Of a DNA stretch of 64,000 nt, positions 25,766-33,745 are shown one piece after another (position 1 is the first letter of the stretch; every line of letters begins with the position of its first letter). Both the position numbers and the translations under genes were made by a program. Below the pieces are notes generated by a model, which saw only the letters and a list, made by a program, of their open reading frames with translations, had not been told where the DNA came from and did no database searches. This DNA comes from JANPPS01 sp965246925. Lineage in GTDB: Bacteria > Pseudomonadota > Alphaproteobacteria > Acetobacterales > Acetobacteraceae. The stretch lies in assembly GCA_965246925.1 (NCBI GenBank), contig OZ251994.1, positions 744,001-808,000 of the forward strand, in the 5' to 3' direction.

Positions 25766-27271
25766 GTGTCATCGATCTGGAACATCCTCACCGCCCATAC
25801 CGGCGCCAAAGCCATCGGCGCACCCGGCCAGCCCTGGCTGTCCGGCCAAGGCCTGCTGGCCCTAGCCGCCCAAACCCAGCACACCTTGAACGAGGCCGGT
25901 ATCGGGCGCGGCGACCGCGTCGGCATCATGCTGCCGAACGGGCCGGAGATGGCAACCGCCTTCATCAGCATCGCCGCCATGTGCACCGCCGCCCCGCTCA
26001 ACCCCGCCTATAAGGCGGAGGAGTTCGAGTTCTACCTGAACGACCTCAAGCCCCGCGCCATCGTGCTGCTGCACGGCGACGACACCCCGGCGCGGGCCGT
26101 CGCGGCAGCGCTCGGCATTCCCATCATCGACCTGCACCCCGTCGGCACGCCCGGCCTCTACCGACTCGAAACCACGCTCACCGGCACGCCCGCCCACCCC
26201 GGCCCGGCGGCGGCCAGCGATATGGCACTGGTGCTGCATACCTCGGGCACCACGGCGCGTCCCAAGATCGTACCGCTCACCAACGGTAACCTCGCCGCCT
26301 CCGCCCACCACATCGCCAGCAGCATCGCGCTCACGCCGGACGATGTTTGCCTCAACGTCATGCCGCTGTTCCACATCCACGGCCTGATCGCCGCCGTGCT
26401 CAGCTCGTTAAAGGCCGGCGCCAGCGTGTGCTGCACGCCGGGCTTCAACGCGTTCAAGTTCACCGAGTGGGTCGAAGGCGCGCACCCCACCTGGTACACC
26501 GCCGTCCCCACCATGCACCAGGCCATCCTCATGCGCGCCCGCGGCAACAAGGAGCGGGCGCAGGCCATGCAGTTCCGCCTCATCCGCTCGAGCTCCGCCC
26601 CCCTGCCGCCGCAGGTGATGCTGGAAATGGAAGAAGTGTTCGGCTCCCCGATCATCGAGGCGTATGGCATGACGGAGGCCGCCCATCAGATGTGCGCCAA
26701 CCCCCTGCCGCCGCGCGCCCGCAAGCCCGGTGCCGTGGGCGTCGCCGCCGGGCCCGAAATCGCGGTCATGGACGATGCCGGCGCCATCCTGCCGCAGGGC
26801 AGCACCGGTGAGGTCGTGATCCGCGGCCCGAACGTGACGCCAGGCTACGACAACAACCCGGACGCCAACGCAAAGGCCTTCACCAACGGATGGTTCCGCA
26901 CCGGCGACCAGGGCCGGATCGACGATGAGGGTTATCTGTTCCTGACCGGGCGCCTCAAGGAACAGATCAACCGCGGCGGCGAGAAGATCAGCCCGCTCGA
27001 GATCGACACGGTCCTGCTGGACCACCCGGCGCTGGCCCAGGTCGTGACCTTCGCCATCCCGCACGACAAATTGGGCGAGGAGGTCGGCGCCGTGGTGGTC
27101 TGCTTGCCCGGCCAGAGCGTGACCGAGCAGGAAATCCGCGACTTCGCCGCGACTCGCCTAGCCGCCTTCAAGGTGCCCCGCCGCGTACTGGTGATGGAGG
27201 ACGTGCCCAAGGGCGCCACCGGCAAGGTGCAGCGCATCGGCCTGGCACAGAAACTCGGCCTAGTGCCATGA
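25766..27271 (+). CDS. AMP-forming acyl-CoA ligase, oxalyl-CoA-synthetase-like
   Basis: Activates a carboxylic acid to its CoA thioester with ATP. The 501-residue protein has the P-loop LVLHTSGTTARPKIVPLT, VMPLFHIHGL, EAYGMTEAAHQM, GWFRTGDQGRID and the C-terminal catalytic Lys in PKGATGKVQR. The stretch RSSSAPLPPQVMLEMEEVFG and NPLPPRARKPGAVG is closest to the oxalate-CoA ligase (AAE3) group. The start is GTG at 25766 with GGGAG seven bases before it. It is coupled by ATGA to the ketopantoate-reductase-like gene, so its substrate may belong to a longer pathway and not be oxalate. Confidence 0.85.
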   Translation: MSSIWNILTAHTGAKAIGAPGQPWLSGQGLLALAAQTQHTLNEAGIGRGDRVGIMLPNGPEMATAFISIAAMCTAAPLNPAYKAEEFEFYLNDLKPRAIVLLHGDDTPARAVAAALGIPIIDLHPVGTPGLYRLETTLTGTPAHPGPAAASDMALVLHTSGTTARPKIVPLTNGNLAASAHHIASSIALTPDDVCLNVMPLFHIHGLIAAVLSSLKAGASVCCTPGFNAFKFTEWVEGAHPTWYTAVPTMHQAILMRARGNKERAQAMQFRLIRSSSAPLPPQVMLEMEEVFGSPIIEAYGMTEAAHQMCANPLPPRARKPGAVGVAAGPEIAVMDDAGAILPQGSTGEVVIRGPNVTPGYDNNPDANAKAFTNGWFRTGDQGRIDDEGYLFLTGRLKEQINRGGEKISPLEIDTVLLDHPALAQVVTFAIPHDKLGEEVGAVVVCLPGQSVTEQEIRDFAATRLAAFKVPRRVLVMEDVPKGATGKVQRIGLAQKLGLVP

Positions 27272-28248
27272 GCGTCTGCGTCTTCGGCGCCGGCGCCATC
27301 GGCGGCTATCTGGCCGCCAAGCTCGAGCTGGCCGGCACTCGCGTGAACGTCGTCGCCCGCGGCCCGCACGGCGCCGCCATCGCCAAAGATGGCCTGACGC
27401 TGGAGTCGGACGGACAGCGCCACGTGACCCATCCACACATCACCACCGACCCGGCGTCCCTCGGCCCCCAGGACTATCTGTTCCTGACCCTGAAGGCACA
27501 CTCGCTCGAGCCCGCTTTGCAGCAGCTGACACCCCTGATCGGCCCGGACACGACCATCGTCGCCGCCATCAACGGTATCCCGTGGTGGTACACCTATGGC
27601 CTGCCGGAGCCGTTCACCGATCGCCCGGTCCGCAGCGTCGATCCGCACGGCCAGCTCTGGACCGCACTGCCACCCGCGCAGACGCTGGGCTGCATCGTCT
27701 ATCCCGCCGCCGAGATCACCGCGCCGGGCACGGTCAGCCACACCTACGGCGACCGCTTCAGCCTAGGCGAACCCGACGGCAGCCGCAGCCCCCGTGCCGA
27801 GACGCTCAGCAAGCTGATGATCGCAGCCGGCCTCAAGGCGCCGGTCCGCCCGAAGCTGCGGGACGAAATGTGGGTGAAGCTCTGGGGCAACATGGCCTTC
27901 AACCCCATCTCGGCCCTGACGCTTGCGACGCTCGACGTCATCACCACCGACCCCGGCACCCGCGCCACGGTCGGCACCATGATGCTGGAAGGCCAAGCGG
28001 TCGCCGAACGCCTCGGCATCCGCTTCGCCATCGACGTGGACAAGCGCATCCAAGGCGGCGCCGAAGTCGGCCACCACCGCACCAGCATGCTGCAAGACCT
28101 GGAGCTCGGCCGGCCCCTGGAGATCGAGGCGCTGCTGGGCGCCGTCGTGGAACTAGCCGGCTGGGTGGACACGCCCATGCCGGTCAGTAGCGCGGTGCTA
28201 GCCTTGGTAAGGCAGCGGGCGATGATGCGGGACAGCCAAAAAACGTGA
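27268..28248 (+). CDS. Ketopantoate reductase family protein (2-dehydropantoate 2-reductase-like)
   Basis: NADPH-dependent 2-oxoacid reductase family, 326 residues. The N-terminal Rossmann motif is VFGAGAIGGYLAAKLELAG. The ApbA C-terminal helical domain includes RDEMWVKLWGNMAFNPISALT (catalytic Lys region) and HRTSMLQDLELGRPLEIEALLGAVVELA. The last stretch is typical of PanE-like proteins, but many paralogues serve other pathways. Its position in a catabolic-looking run with an acyl-CoA ligase and an SDR makes a role other than pantothenate synthesis likely. It overlaps the previous gene by 4 bp. Confidence 0.88.
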   Translation: MSVCVFGAGAIGGYLAAKLELAGTRVNVVARGPHGAAIAKDGLTLESDGQRHVTHPHITTDPASLGPQDYLFLTLKAHSLEPALQQLTPLIGPDTTIVAAINGIPWWYTYGLPEPFTDRPVRSVDPHGQLWTALPPAQTLGCIVYPAAEITAPGTVSHTYGDRFSLGEPDGSRSPRAETLSKLMIAAGLKAPVRPKLRDEMWVKLWGNMAFNPISALTLATLDVITTDPGTRATVGTMMLEGQAVAERLGIRFAIDVDKRIQGGAEVGHHRTSMLQDLELGRPLEIEALLGAVVELAGWVDTPMPVSSAVLALVRQRAMMRDSQKT

Positions 28249-28341
28249 ATGAGGTGTGCCAATGACCCATATCCCAAAGCGTTGGCTGATCGGCGACGTC
28301 CCATCCGAGACGGCCGGCGCCAGCCTACCCTCTTGCCGGTC

Positions 28342-29079
28342 ATGACGCCCCGCCCCGCCACGATCGCCATCGTGGGCGCCGGGGACCACATCGGTGCGGC
28401 CATCGCCCATCGCTTCGCCGCCGGGGGCTACACCGTCGTCGCCGGCCGCCGGAACGGAGAAAAACTCGCGCCCCTGGTCACCGCCATCGAGGCGTCCGGC
28501 GGGCGCTGCGTCCCGCAAACCCTCGATGCGCGGCAAGAGGACCAGGTCGCCGCCTTCATCGGCCACGCTGACAGCATCGCGCCGCTCGAACTCTGCATCT
28601 TCAACGTCGGCGGCAACGTCCAATTCCCCATCCTCGGCACCACCGAGCGGGTCTTTCGCAAGGTATGGGAAATGGCCTGCTACGCCGGGTTCCTCACCGG
28701 GCGGGAGGCGGCGCGGGTCATGCTGCCGCGCGGCCGCGGCTCCATCTTCTTCACCGGCGCCACCGCCAGCGTCCGCGGCGCCGCCGGGTATGCCGCGTTT
28801 GCAAGCGCCAAGGCCGGGCTCCGCGCCACCGCGCAATCCATGGCGCGCGAGCTGGGGCCGCAGAACATCCATGTGGCACACCTGGTGATCGACGCCGGGG
28901 TGGACACCGCCTTCGTCCGCGCCCGCATCGCCGCCGGTCACAGCCCGGAGCGCCTGACCGAGCCCGACCGCCTCATGCAGCCCCGCTCCATCGCCGAAAC
29001 CTATTGGCATCTGCACCAGCAATCCCGTGACGCCTGGACCTTCGAAACCGACCTCCGGCCCTATGGAGAAACCTGGTGA
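28342..29079 (+). CDS. Short-chain dehydrogenase-fold protein with Phe at the catalytic Tyr position
   Basis: A 245-residue SDR. The N-terminal AIVGAGDHIGAAIAHRFA is an altered GxxxGxG nucleotide-binding motif, NVGGN stands at the NNAG position, and SIFFTGATAS supplies the Ser region. The usual YxxxK is FASAK (Phe153, Lys157), so the catalytic tyrosine is missing although Tyr150 is close. Members of this subgroup may have altered chemistry. An in-frame extension to 28249 exists; the ATG at 28342 begins at the Rossmann strand. The next gene overlaps by 4 bp (GTGA). Confidence 0.85.
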   Translation: MTPRPATIAIVGAGDHIGAAIAHRFAAGGYTVVAGRRNGEKLAPLVTAIEASGGRCVPQTLDARQEDQVAAFIGHADSIAPLELCIFNVGGNVQFPILGTTERVFRKVWEMACYAGFLTGREAARVMLPRGRGSIFFTGATASVRGAAGYAAFASAKAGLRATAQSMARELGPQNIHVAHLVIDAGVDTAFVRARIAAGHSPERLTEPDRLMQPRSIAETYWHLHQQSRDAWTFETDLRPYGETW

Positions 29080-29690
29080 ACCCTGAATTCCTGTTCGATT
29101 TCGGCAGCCCTAACGCCTATCTTTGCCACATGCTGATCCCCGCTATCGAGCAGCGGACCGGCGCCCGGTTCGAATACGTGCCCATCCTGCTCGGCGGCCT
29201 GTTCAAGCTGACCGGCAATCAATCCCCCATGGCCGCCAACGCGGGGATACCGAGCAAGATGGCCTACATGCACCTCGAAATGCGCCGCTTCATCGAGCGG
29301 CACGGCCTCACGCGCTTCCGCATGAACCCGCATTTCCCGGTCAACACGCTGCTGATTATGCGAGGCGCCGTCGCCGCGCAGCAGGAGGGTGCGCTCCTGC
29401 CCTACGCCAACGCCATGTTCGCGGCTTTGTGGGAGGACGGCCAAGACCTGTCGGACCCGGCGCCCGCCACCGCCGCGCCCGCTACCGCCGCGCTCGACCG
29501 GGCCGGCCTCGACGGCGCCCGCCTGCTGGCGCGCACGCAGGAACCGGCGGTGAAGGATGCGCTGCTGCAAAACACCCAGCGCGCCGCAGACCGCGGCGCG
29601 TTCGGCGCACCCACTTTCTTCGTCGATGAAGAAATGTTCTTCGGCAAGGACCGCCTCGGCGAAGTCGAAGACCAGCTGCGCGGCCGGTAA
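29076..29690 (+). CDS. DsbA-fold HCCA isomerase / kappa-GST-like protein
   Basis: A 204-residue member of the 2-hydroxychromene-2-carboxylate isomerase family, a glutathione-dependent thioredoxin-fold group. The N-terminus FLFDFGSPNAYLCHMLIP carries the Ser in place of the redox Cys pair. FPVNTLLIMRGAV and RGAFGAPTFFVDEEMFFGKDRL are the other conserved blocks, the latter with the cis-Pro loop. The start is GTG at 29076, overlapping the SDR stop. The substrate is unknown; isomerisation of an aromatic-ring-cleavage intermediate or a glutathione adduct is plausible. Confidence 0.87.
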   Translation: MNPEFLFDFGSPNAYLCHMLIPAIEQRTGARFEYVPILLGGLFKLTGNQSPMAANAGIPSKMAYMHLEMRRFIERHGLTRFRMNPHFPVNTLLIMRGAVAAQQEGALLPYANAMFAALWEDGQDLSDPAPATAAPATAALDRAGLDGARLLARTQEPAVKDALLQNTQRAADRGAFGAPTFFVDEEMFFGKDRLGEVEDQLRGR

Positions 29691-29703
29691 CCGCTTACCC
29701 GCC

Positions 29704-29722
29704 GTAGGGTCGGACGCCCTAC
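29704..29722. terminator. Hairpin between convergent genes
   Basis: GTAGGG and CCCTAC pair across a 7-base loop directly between the HCCA-isomerase-like stop and the stop of the minus-strand gene. This could terminate transcription from both sides. The stem is short. Confidence 0.45.
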
Positions 29723-30006
29723 TTCCGCGCCGCCTGCGAAATCTCAGGCTGCAACACGACCCGGCCATCCACCACCCTAAAGGCGCGCGCCGGCACGGTT
29801 TCGGCGTGGCTGCCGGGCTGGAAATACGCGCCTACCATGATCTGCACCCCCTCCGGGCCTACCGCGCGGACGCTGCCGATCTTCTCGCCTTGCGCGCTGT
29901 ACACCCAGTCCCCCACCTGCGCCGCGCCAACGTTTTGAGCCAAGGCCGGCGCGCCCAGCGCCAGGCCAACGGCCGCCGACAAAGCCAGCCTGCGAAAGAG
30001 CGTCAT
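29719..30006 (-). CDS. Exported PRC-barrel-like small protein
   Basis: A 95-residue protein with a clear signal peptide (RRLALSAAVGLALGAPALAQ) and a mature part of about 70 residues. GDWVYSAQGEKIGSVRAVG followed by VQIMVGAYFQPGSHAETVPARAF fits a PRC-barrel-like beta fold. It is a probable periplasmic or outer-surface protein. A TAAGGAGG site precedes the ATG. It shares a short divergent promoter region with an HxlR regulator, which may control it. Confidence 0.7.
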   Translation of the reverse strand: MTLFRRLALSAAVGLALGAPALAQNVGAAQVGDWVYSAQGEKIGSVRAVGPEGVQIMVGAYFQPGSHAETVPARAFRVVDGRVVLQPEISQAARK

Positions 30007-30035
30007 GATCGCCTCCTTAAAAGTTCAAAGAGACA

Positions 30036-30047
30036 ACTGATATCAGT
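30036..30047. promoter_or_regulatory. Palindrome in the divergent PRC-like/hxlR promoter region
   Basis: ACTGATATCAGT is a perfect 12-bp palindrome midway between the two divergent start codons. Direct repeats AGTTCAA (30022 and 30048) flank it. The region is AT-rich compared with its surroundings. It is a likely binding site for the adjacent HxlR dimer. Confidence 0.5.
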
Positions 30048-30084
30048 AGTTCAATTTTGCAACCCTCTGTCGTATATCTTTCAT

Positions 30085-30534
30085 ATGCAGCGCAAGAACC
30101 TGTCGGACGCCGACTGCCCCATCGCCCGCACCGTCGATCTGGTCGGTGAGTGGTGGAGCCTGCTGATCATCCGGGACGCATTCTCCGGCGTAACCCGGTT
30201 CGACGACTTCCAGCGCAGCCTCGGCATCTCCCGCAACGCCCTTACCGAACGCTTGAAGAAACTGGTGCAGGGTGGCGTCCTGACCCGGCAGCCCGTCAGC
30301 GAAGGCGCGCGCCGCGAAGAGTACCGCCTCACCCAGCAAGGGGCCGGCCTGGTCACGGTCTTGGTCGCCATGAGCCAGTGGGGCAACCGCTGGCTCAGCG
30401 AACCCGGCGCCCCGCAAACCCATGTGGTCGAGGCCGGCACCGGGCAACACGTCGCCCCGCTCCGCATCACCGCCGCAGACGGGCGGCCCCTTGCCCTGAC
30501 CGAGATCGCCTTGGTCACTGACCCCGGCCGCTAG
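30085..30534 (+). CDS. HxlR family transcriptional regulator
   Basis: A 149-residue winged-helix regulator. DCPIARTVDLVGEWWSLLIIRDAFSG is the typical HxlR start, with a Cys that is redox-active in some members. FDDFQRSLGISRNALTERLKKLVQGGVL is the recognition region. An extra 50-residue tail (HVVEAGTGQHVAPL onward) occurs in many homologues. The ATG at 30085 is used; the frame is open far upstream through other genes. It is divergent from the PRC-like gene. Confidence 0.92.
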   Translation: MQRKNLSDADCPIARTVDLVGEWWSLLIIRDAFSGVTRFDDFQRSLGISRNALTERLKKLVQGGVLTRQPVSEGARREEYRLTQQGAGLVTVLVAMSQWGNRWLSEPGAPQTHVVEAGTGQHVAPLRITAADGRPLALTEIALVTDPGR

Positions 30535-33327
30535 CTAATCGCCCGTCAGCATGCCCTTGATCCGTCCGGCCAAAGCATCGAGCGCGAACGGCTTCGTCAT
30601 CACGTGCACTCCGGACGCCAGCGCAGACCCCTGTAGCGCCGCATGCTCCGCATAGCCCGTCATGAACAGCACCTTCAGGCCCGGGCACCGGGCGCGGACG
30701 GCCTCCGCCAGTTGTAGCCCGTTCATGCCGCCGGGCATGCCGACATCGGTGACCAGCAAATCGATCCGCAGCCCGCCGTCCAGCATGCGCAGCGCCGCCG
30801 GGCCGTCGCATGCCTCATGCGCCTCATAGGCGAAATCCTGCAGAGTCTCCGTCACCAGCATCCGCACCGTGGCATCGTCATCGACCACCAGCACCGCCTC
30901 GCCCCGCCCATCCCCGGACTGCAGCGAAGCCGCTGGGCCCGGCGCCTCCTCCGCCGCGCCCTCATACCGGGGTAGATACAGAATGACGCTGCTGCCCTCG
31001 CCGGGCACACTCTCGATCCGCGCCTGCCCGCCGGACTGACGCGCAAATCCATGGATCATCGACAGCCCGAGCCCTGTCCCCATGCCGATCGGCTTCGTGG
31101 TGAAGAACGGATCGAACGCCCGGCGCGCCACCTCGGGCGACATCCCCGTCCCGGTATCGTCAACCCGGAGCGCCACATAATCCCCGGCCTCTATCTCCCT
31201 CTCCCGCGCCAACGGGCCGGTAAGCGTCTTGTTCGCGGTCTCGATCACCAAATGGCCGCCATCCGGCATGGCATCCCGCGCATTGATGCACAAATTCAAC
31301 AACGCATTCTCGAGCTGGTTCGGATCGACCAAGGTGGCCCACAGCCCCGGCTCAGCCCGGACCTCCAGGGCGATTTCCGGGCCCACGGTGCGGCGGACCA
31401 GCTCCTCCATCTCGTGCACCAGCCGGTTCACGCCAGTGGGACGGGGCTCGAGGTTCTGGCGGCGCGAAAACGCCAGCAGCCGGTGCGTCAGCGCGGACGC
31501 GCGCTTGGCCGCGCCCTGCGCCGCTGCAATCAGCCGGCCGGCCTCGGCCATGCGCCCGTCCGCCACCCGCCCCTGCAACAGCTCCAGGCTGCCACCGATC
31601 CCCGTCAGCAGATTGTTGAAATCGTGTGCGATCCCGCCCGTGAGTTGGCCCACCGCCTCCATCTTCTGCGATTGCCGCAACGCCTCCTCCACCTGCCGCC
31701 GGCTGGTGATGTCCATCGCCTCCGGCACCATGCCCGTCACACCGCCCTGCGCGTCGCGGATCGGCCGGAGCGAGAAATCGTACGCGCGCATCCCCGACGG
31801 CATGTGGAGCGACAGCTCCATCCGCACGGCCTCGCCGGCCGCCACCGCGGCCACCGCCTCACGCACCCGCTCCGGCATGCCCGGCGTGCCCGTAAACCAA
31901 GCCGTCTCCCAAAATGGGCGGCCCACGACGTCCGTCAGATGCAGGTCCGCCGCCGCCAGCGCGGTCGCATTCGCGTCGATCATGGTGCCATCGGGCGTGA
32001 GCAGCCCCTGTAGCTGGAAGCTGGTCTCGAAGATCGTCCGCAACCGCGCCTGCGACTGCCGCAGCGCCTCGGCCTGCGCCCGCTCGGCCGTGATGTCCCG
32101 GCCGTTGGCATACACGACGCCATTGTCGGTCGAAGTATGCCAGGACAGCCACCGCAGCGTGCCGTCCAGGTGGCGATAGCGGTTCACGAAATTGGTGAGA
32201 TCTCTTGCCGTTACTGCCGTATCCAGCGCCCCCTGCGTCGGCGCCACGTCGTCCTCCACCACGAAATCCCGGAAGCTCCGCCCCACGACGTCCTCCGCAC
32301 GGTAGCCGAGGATGGTGGTCCAGGCCGGGTTGGCCGCGCGGAACACGCCGTCCGCGCCGATCACCACCAGCAGGTCGCGGGAGTTGCGCCACACCCGGTC
32401 CCGGTCGGCGGTCCGCTGCTCGACCTGCTGCTCCAGCGTCTGGTTCAGGTGGCGAAGTTCGGCCGCCAGGCGCACCGGCTCGCTCACGTCGCCGAACACG
32501 CCGGCCATGCGCACCACCCGCCCATCCGCGCCGCGCGGGCCGTCGCCCCGGCTGGTAATGGACCGCACGCTGCCATCCGGCAGCACGATCCGGTAGTCCG
32601 ACTGCACCCTGACGGCCCCCAGCAGCGGCTGCGCGGCGACGTCCCGCACCCGCCCGATATCGTCCGGATGCACCCGGGCATAGATCTGCTCGACATCGAC
32701 CATCTCGCCGGGTCCGAAGCCGAAGATCTCCCGGCTGCGGGCATCGAGCCTGATCCGGCCCATCAGCACGTCCCACTCGAACGTGCCGAGGTCCGCGGTG
32801 GCCAGCGCGGCGGCGAAGCGGGCCCGGCCTTCGCGCAGCTCCGCCTCGGCCAGCACCTGCGCCGTCGTGTCCGTGCAGGGGCAGAACAGGCCCATGACCG
32901 TCCCGGCATCGTCCCGCACCGGCGTATAGCTGAACGAGAAATGCGCCTCCTCCGGCCGGCCGAACCGGTTCAGCGTCAGCGTGATGTCGTCCATCTGGAT
33001 CGCCTCGCCGGCGAACACCCGGGCCACCAGCGGCTCCAGATCCGCACGCCCTTCGGGAAACATCTCCAGGAACGAGCCGCCCAGCGCCGCCGGGTGCTTG
33101 ATACCGATGATGGCCGAGTAGGCGTCATTGTAGATCATGGTCAGCGCGGGACCCCAGGCCACGAACATCGGCTGCCCGGCCCCCAGCATCACCGCCACCA
33201 GCGTGCGAAGCGGCGTCGGCCAGCTATCGGGCGGCCCCGCCGGCGTCGCCGCCCAGTCGAGCGTGCGGATCCGCTCCCCGGTCTCCCCACCGCCCGCCAA
33301 GAAACTCCGCCCCGCCTGTTGGTCCAT
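30535..33327 (-). CDS. Hybrid sensor histidine kinase with multiple PAS domains
   Basis: A 930-residue soluble sensor with no membrane segments seen. Four PAS-like regions occur at about 40-160, 170-290, 310-415 and 425-545. The HisKA H-box GGIAHDFNNLLTG has phospho-acceptor His568. The ATPase domain shows NLCINARDAMP, DDTGTGMSPE, FFTTKPIGMGTGLGLSM. A C-terminal receiver has acidic pair DDD near 818, phospho-acceptor Asp861 and Lys912. The ATG at 33327 has an AGAGGA site; the frame is open to 33495. No cognate regulator is adjacent. PAS domains of this type may bind flavin or haem, but the signal is unknown. Confidence 0.92.
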   Translation of the reverse strand: MDQQAGRSFLAGGGETGERIRTLDWAATPAGPPDSWPTPLRTLVAVMLGAGQPMFVAWGPALTMIYNDAYSAIIGIKHPAALGGSFLEMFPEGRADLEPLVARVFAGEAIQMDDITLTLNRFGRPEEAHFSFSYTPVRDDAGTVMGLFCPCTDTTAQVLAEAELREGRARFAAALATADLGTFEWDVLMGRIRLDARSREIFGFGPGEMVDVEQIYARVHPDDIGRVRDVAAQPLLGAVRVQSDYRIVLPDGSVRSITSRGDGPRGADGRVVRMAGVFGDVSEPVRLAAELRHLNQTLEQQVEQRTADRDRVWRNSRDLLVVIGADGVFRAANPAWTTILGYRAEDVVGRSFRDFVVEDDVAPTQGALDTAVTARDLTNFVNRYRHLDGTLRWLSWHTSTDNGVVYANGRDITAERAQAEALRQSQARLRTIFETSFQLQGLLTPDGTMIDANATALAAADLHLTDVVGRPFWETAWFTGTPGMPERVREAVAAVAAGEAVRMELSLHMPSGMRAYDFSLRPIRDAQGGVTGMVPEAMDITSRRQVEEALRQSQKMEAVGQLTGGIAHDFNNLLTGIGGSLELLQGRVADGRMAEAGRLIAAAQGAAKRASALTHRLLAFSRRQNLEPRPTGVNRLVHEMEELVRRTVGPEIALEVRAEPGLWATLVDPNQLENALLNLCINARDAMPDGGHLVIETANKTLTGPLAREREIEAGDYVALRVDDTGTGMSPEVARRAFDPFFTTKPIGMGTGLGLSMIHGFARQSGGQARIESVPGEGSSVILYLPRYEGAAEEAPGPAASLQSGDGRGEAVLVVDDDATVRMLVTETLQDFAYEAHEACDGPAALRMLDGGLRIDLLVTDVGMPGGMNGLQLAEAVRARCPGLKVLFMTGYAEHAALQGSALASGVHVMTKPFALDALAGRIKGMLTGD

Positions 33328-33370
33328 TCGCCGGTCCTCTGACCCACCTACAATGGGGCTATTCCAGACC

Positions 33371-33745
33371 CTACAATACCAGTTTCCCTCTTGCCCGAAA
33401 ACGCCGCCGAATGTCGGCCATCCGCCGCACAAGCCGTACTGGGGCGCCTGGCAATCTCGTGCATCGCTCGCGCTCGTAAGACCGGGCCGCCGCATCGTCC
33501 TTCACATCGATCACCATGGCGAAGGATGCGATCTCGCTCCGCAACGCCCTCTCCATCGCATCGGCCAGTAGGATGCGGCCGAGCCCCTCCGCGCGTACGG
33601 ATAGATCTATCGCAAGTCGGCCCAGCCATGTCGCCGAAAGCCAGGGGTATCGTGGAAGTTTGCTGGCGAGCGAGGCGTAATGAATCGTCCGGCAGCTGGC
33701 CGGACTCTTCAAGCCTGACCTAAAGCCCTTCCCGCACCACGTCAT
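33371..33745 (-). pseudogene. Remnant of a GNAT acetyltransferase (TacT/AtaT-like)
   Basis: The readable part LPRYPWLSATWLGRLAIDLSV, GLGRILLADAMERALRS and VIDVKDDAAARSYER matches the C-terminal half of GNAT toxins of the DUF1778-GNAT type. The N-terminal half, including the strand before KLPRYP, is missing. The expected FGF after YER reads ERC. The frame begins inside the 3' end of hemB, and no antitoxin gene is adjacent. It looks like a truncated, decaying gene and not a functional enzyme. Confidence 0.65.

Noticed and set aside
32137..33342. 400-codon frame antisense to the hybrid kinase
   Set aside because: No recognisable motifs; the opposite strand encodes well-supported PAS domains.
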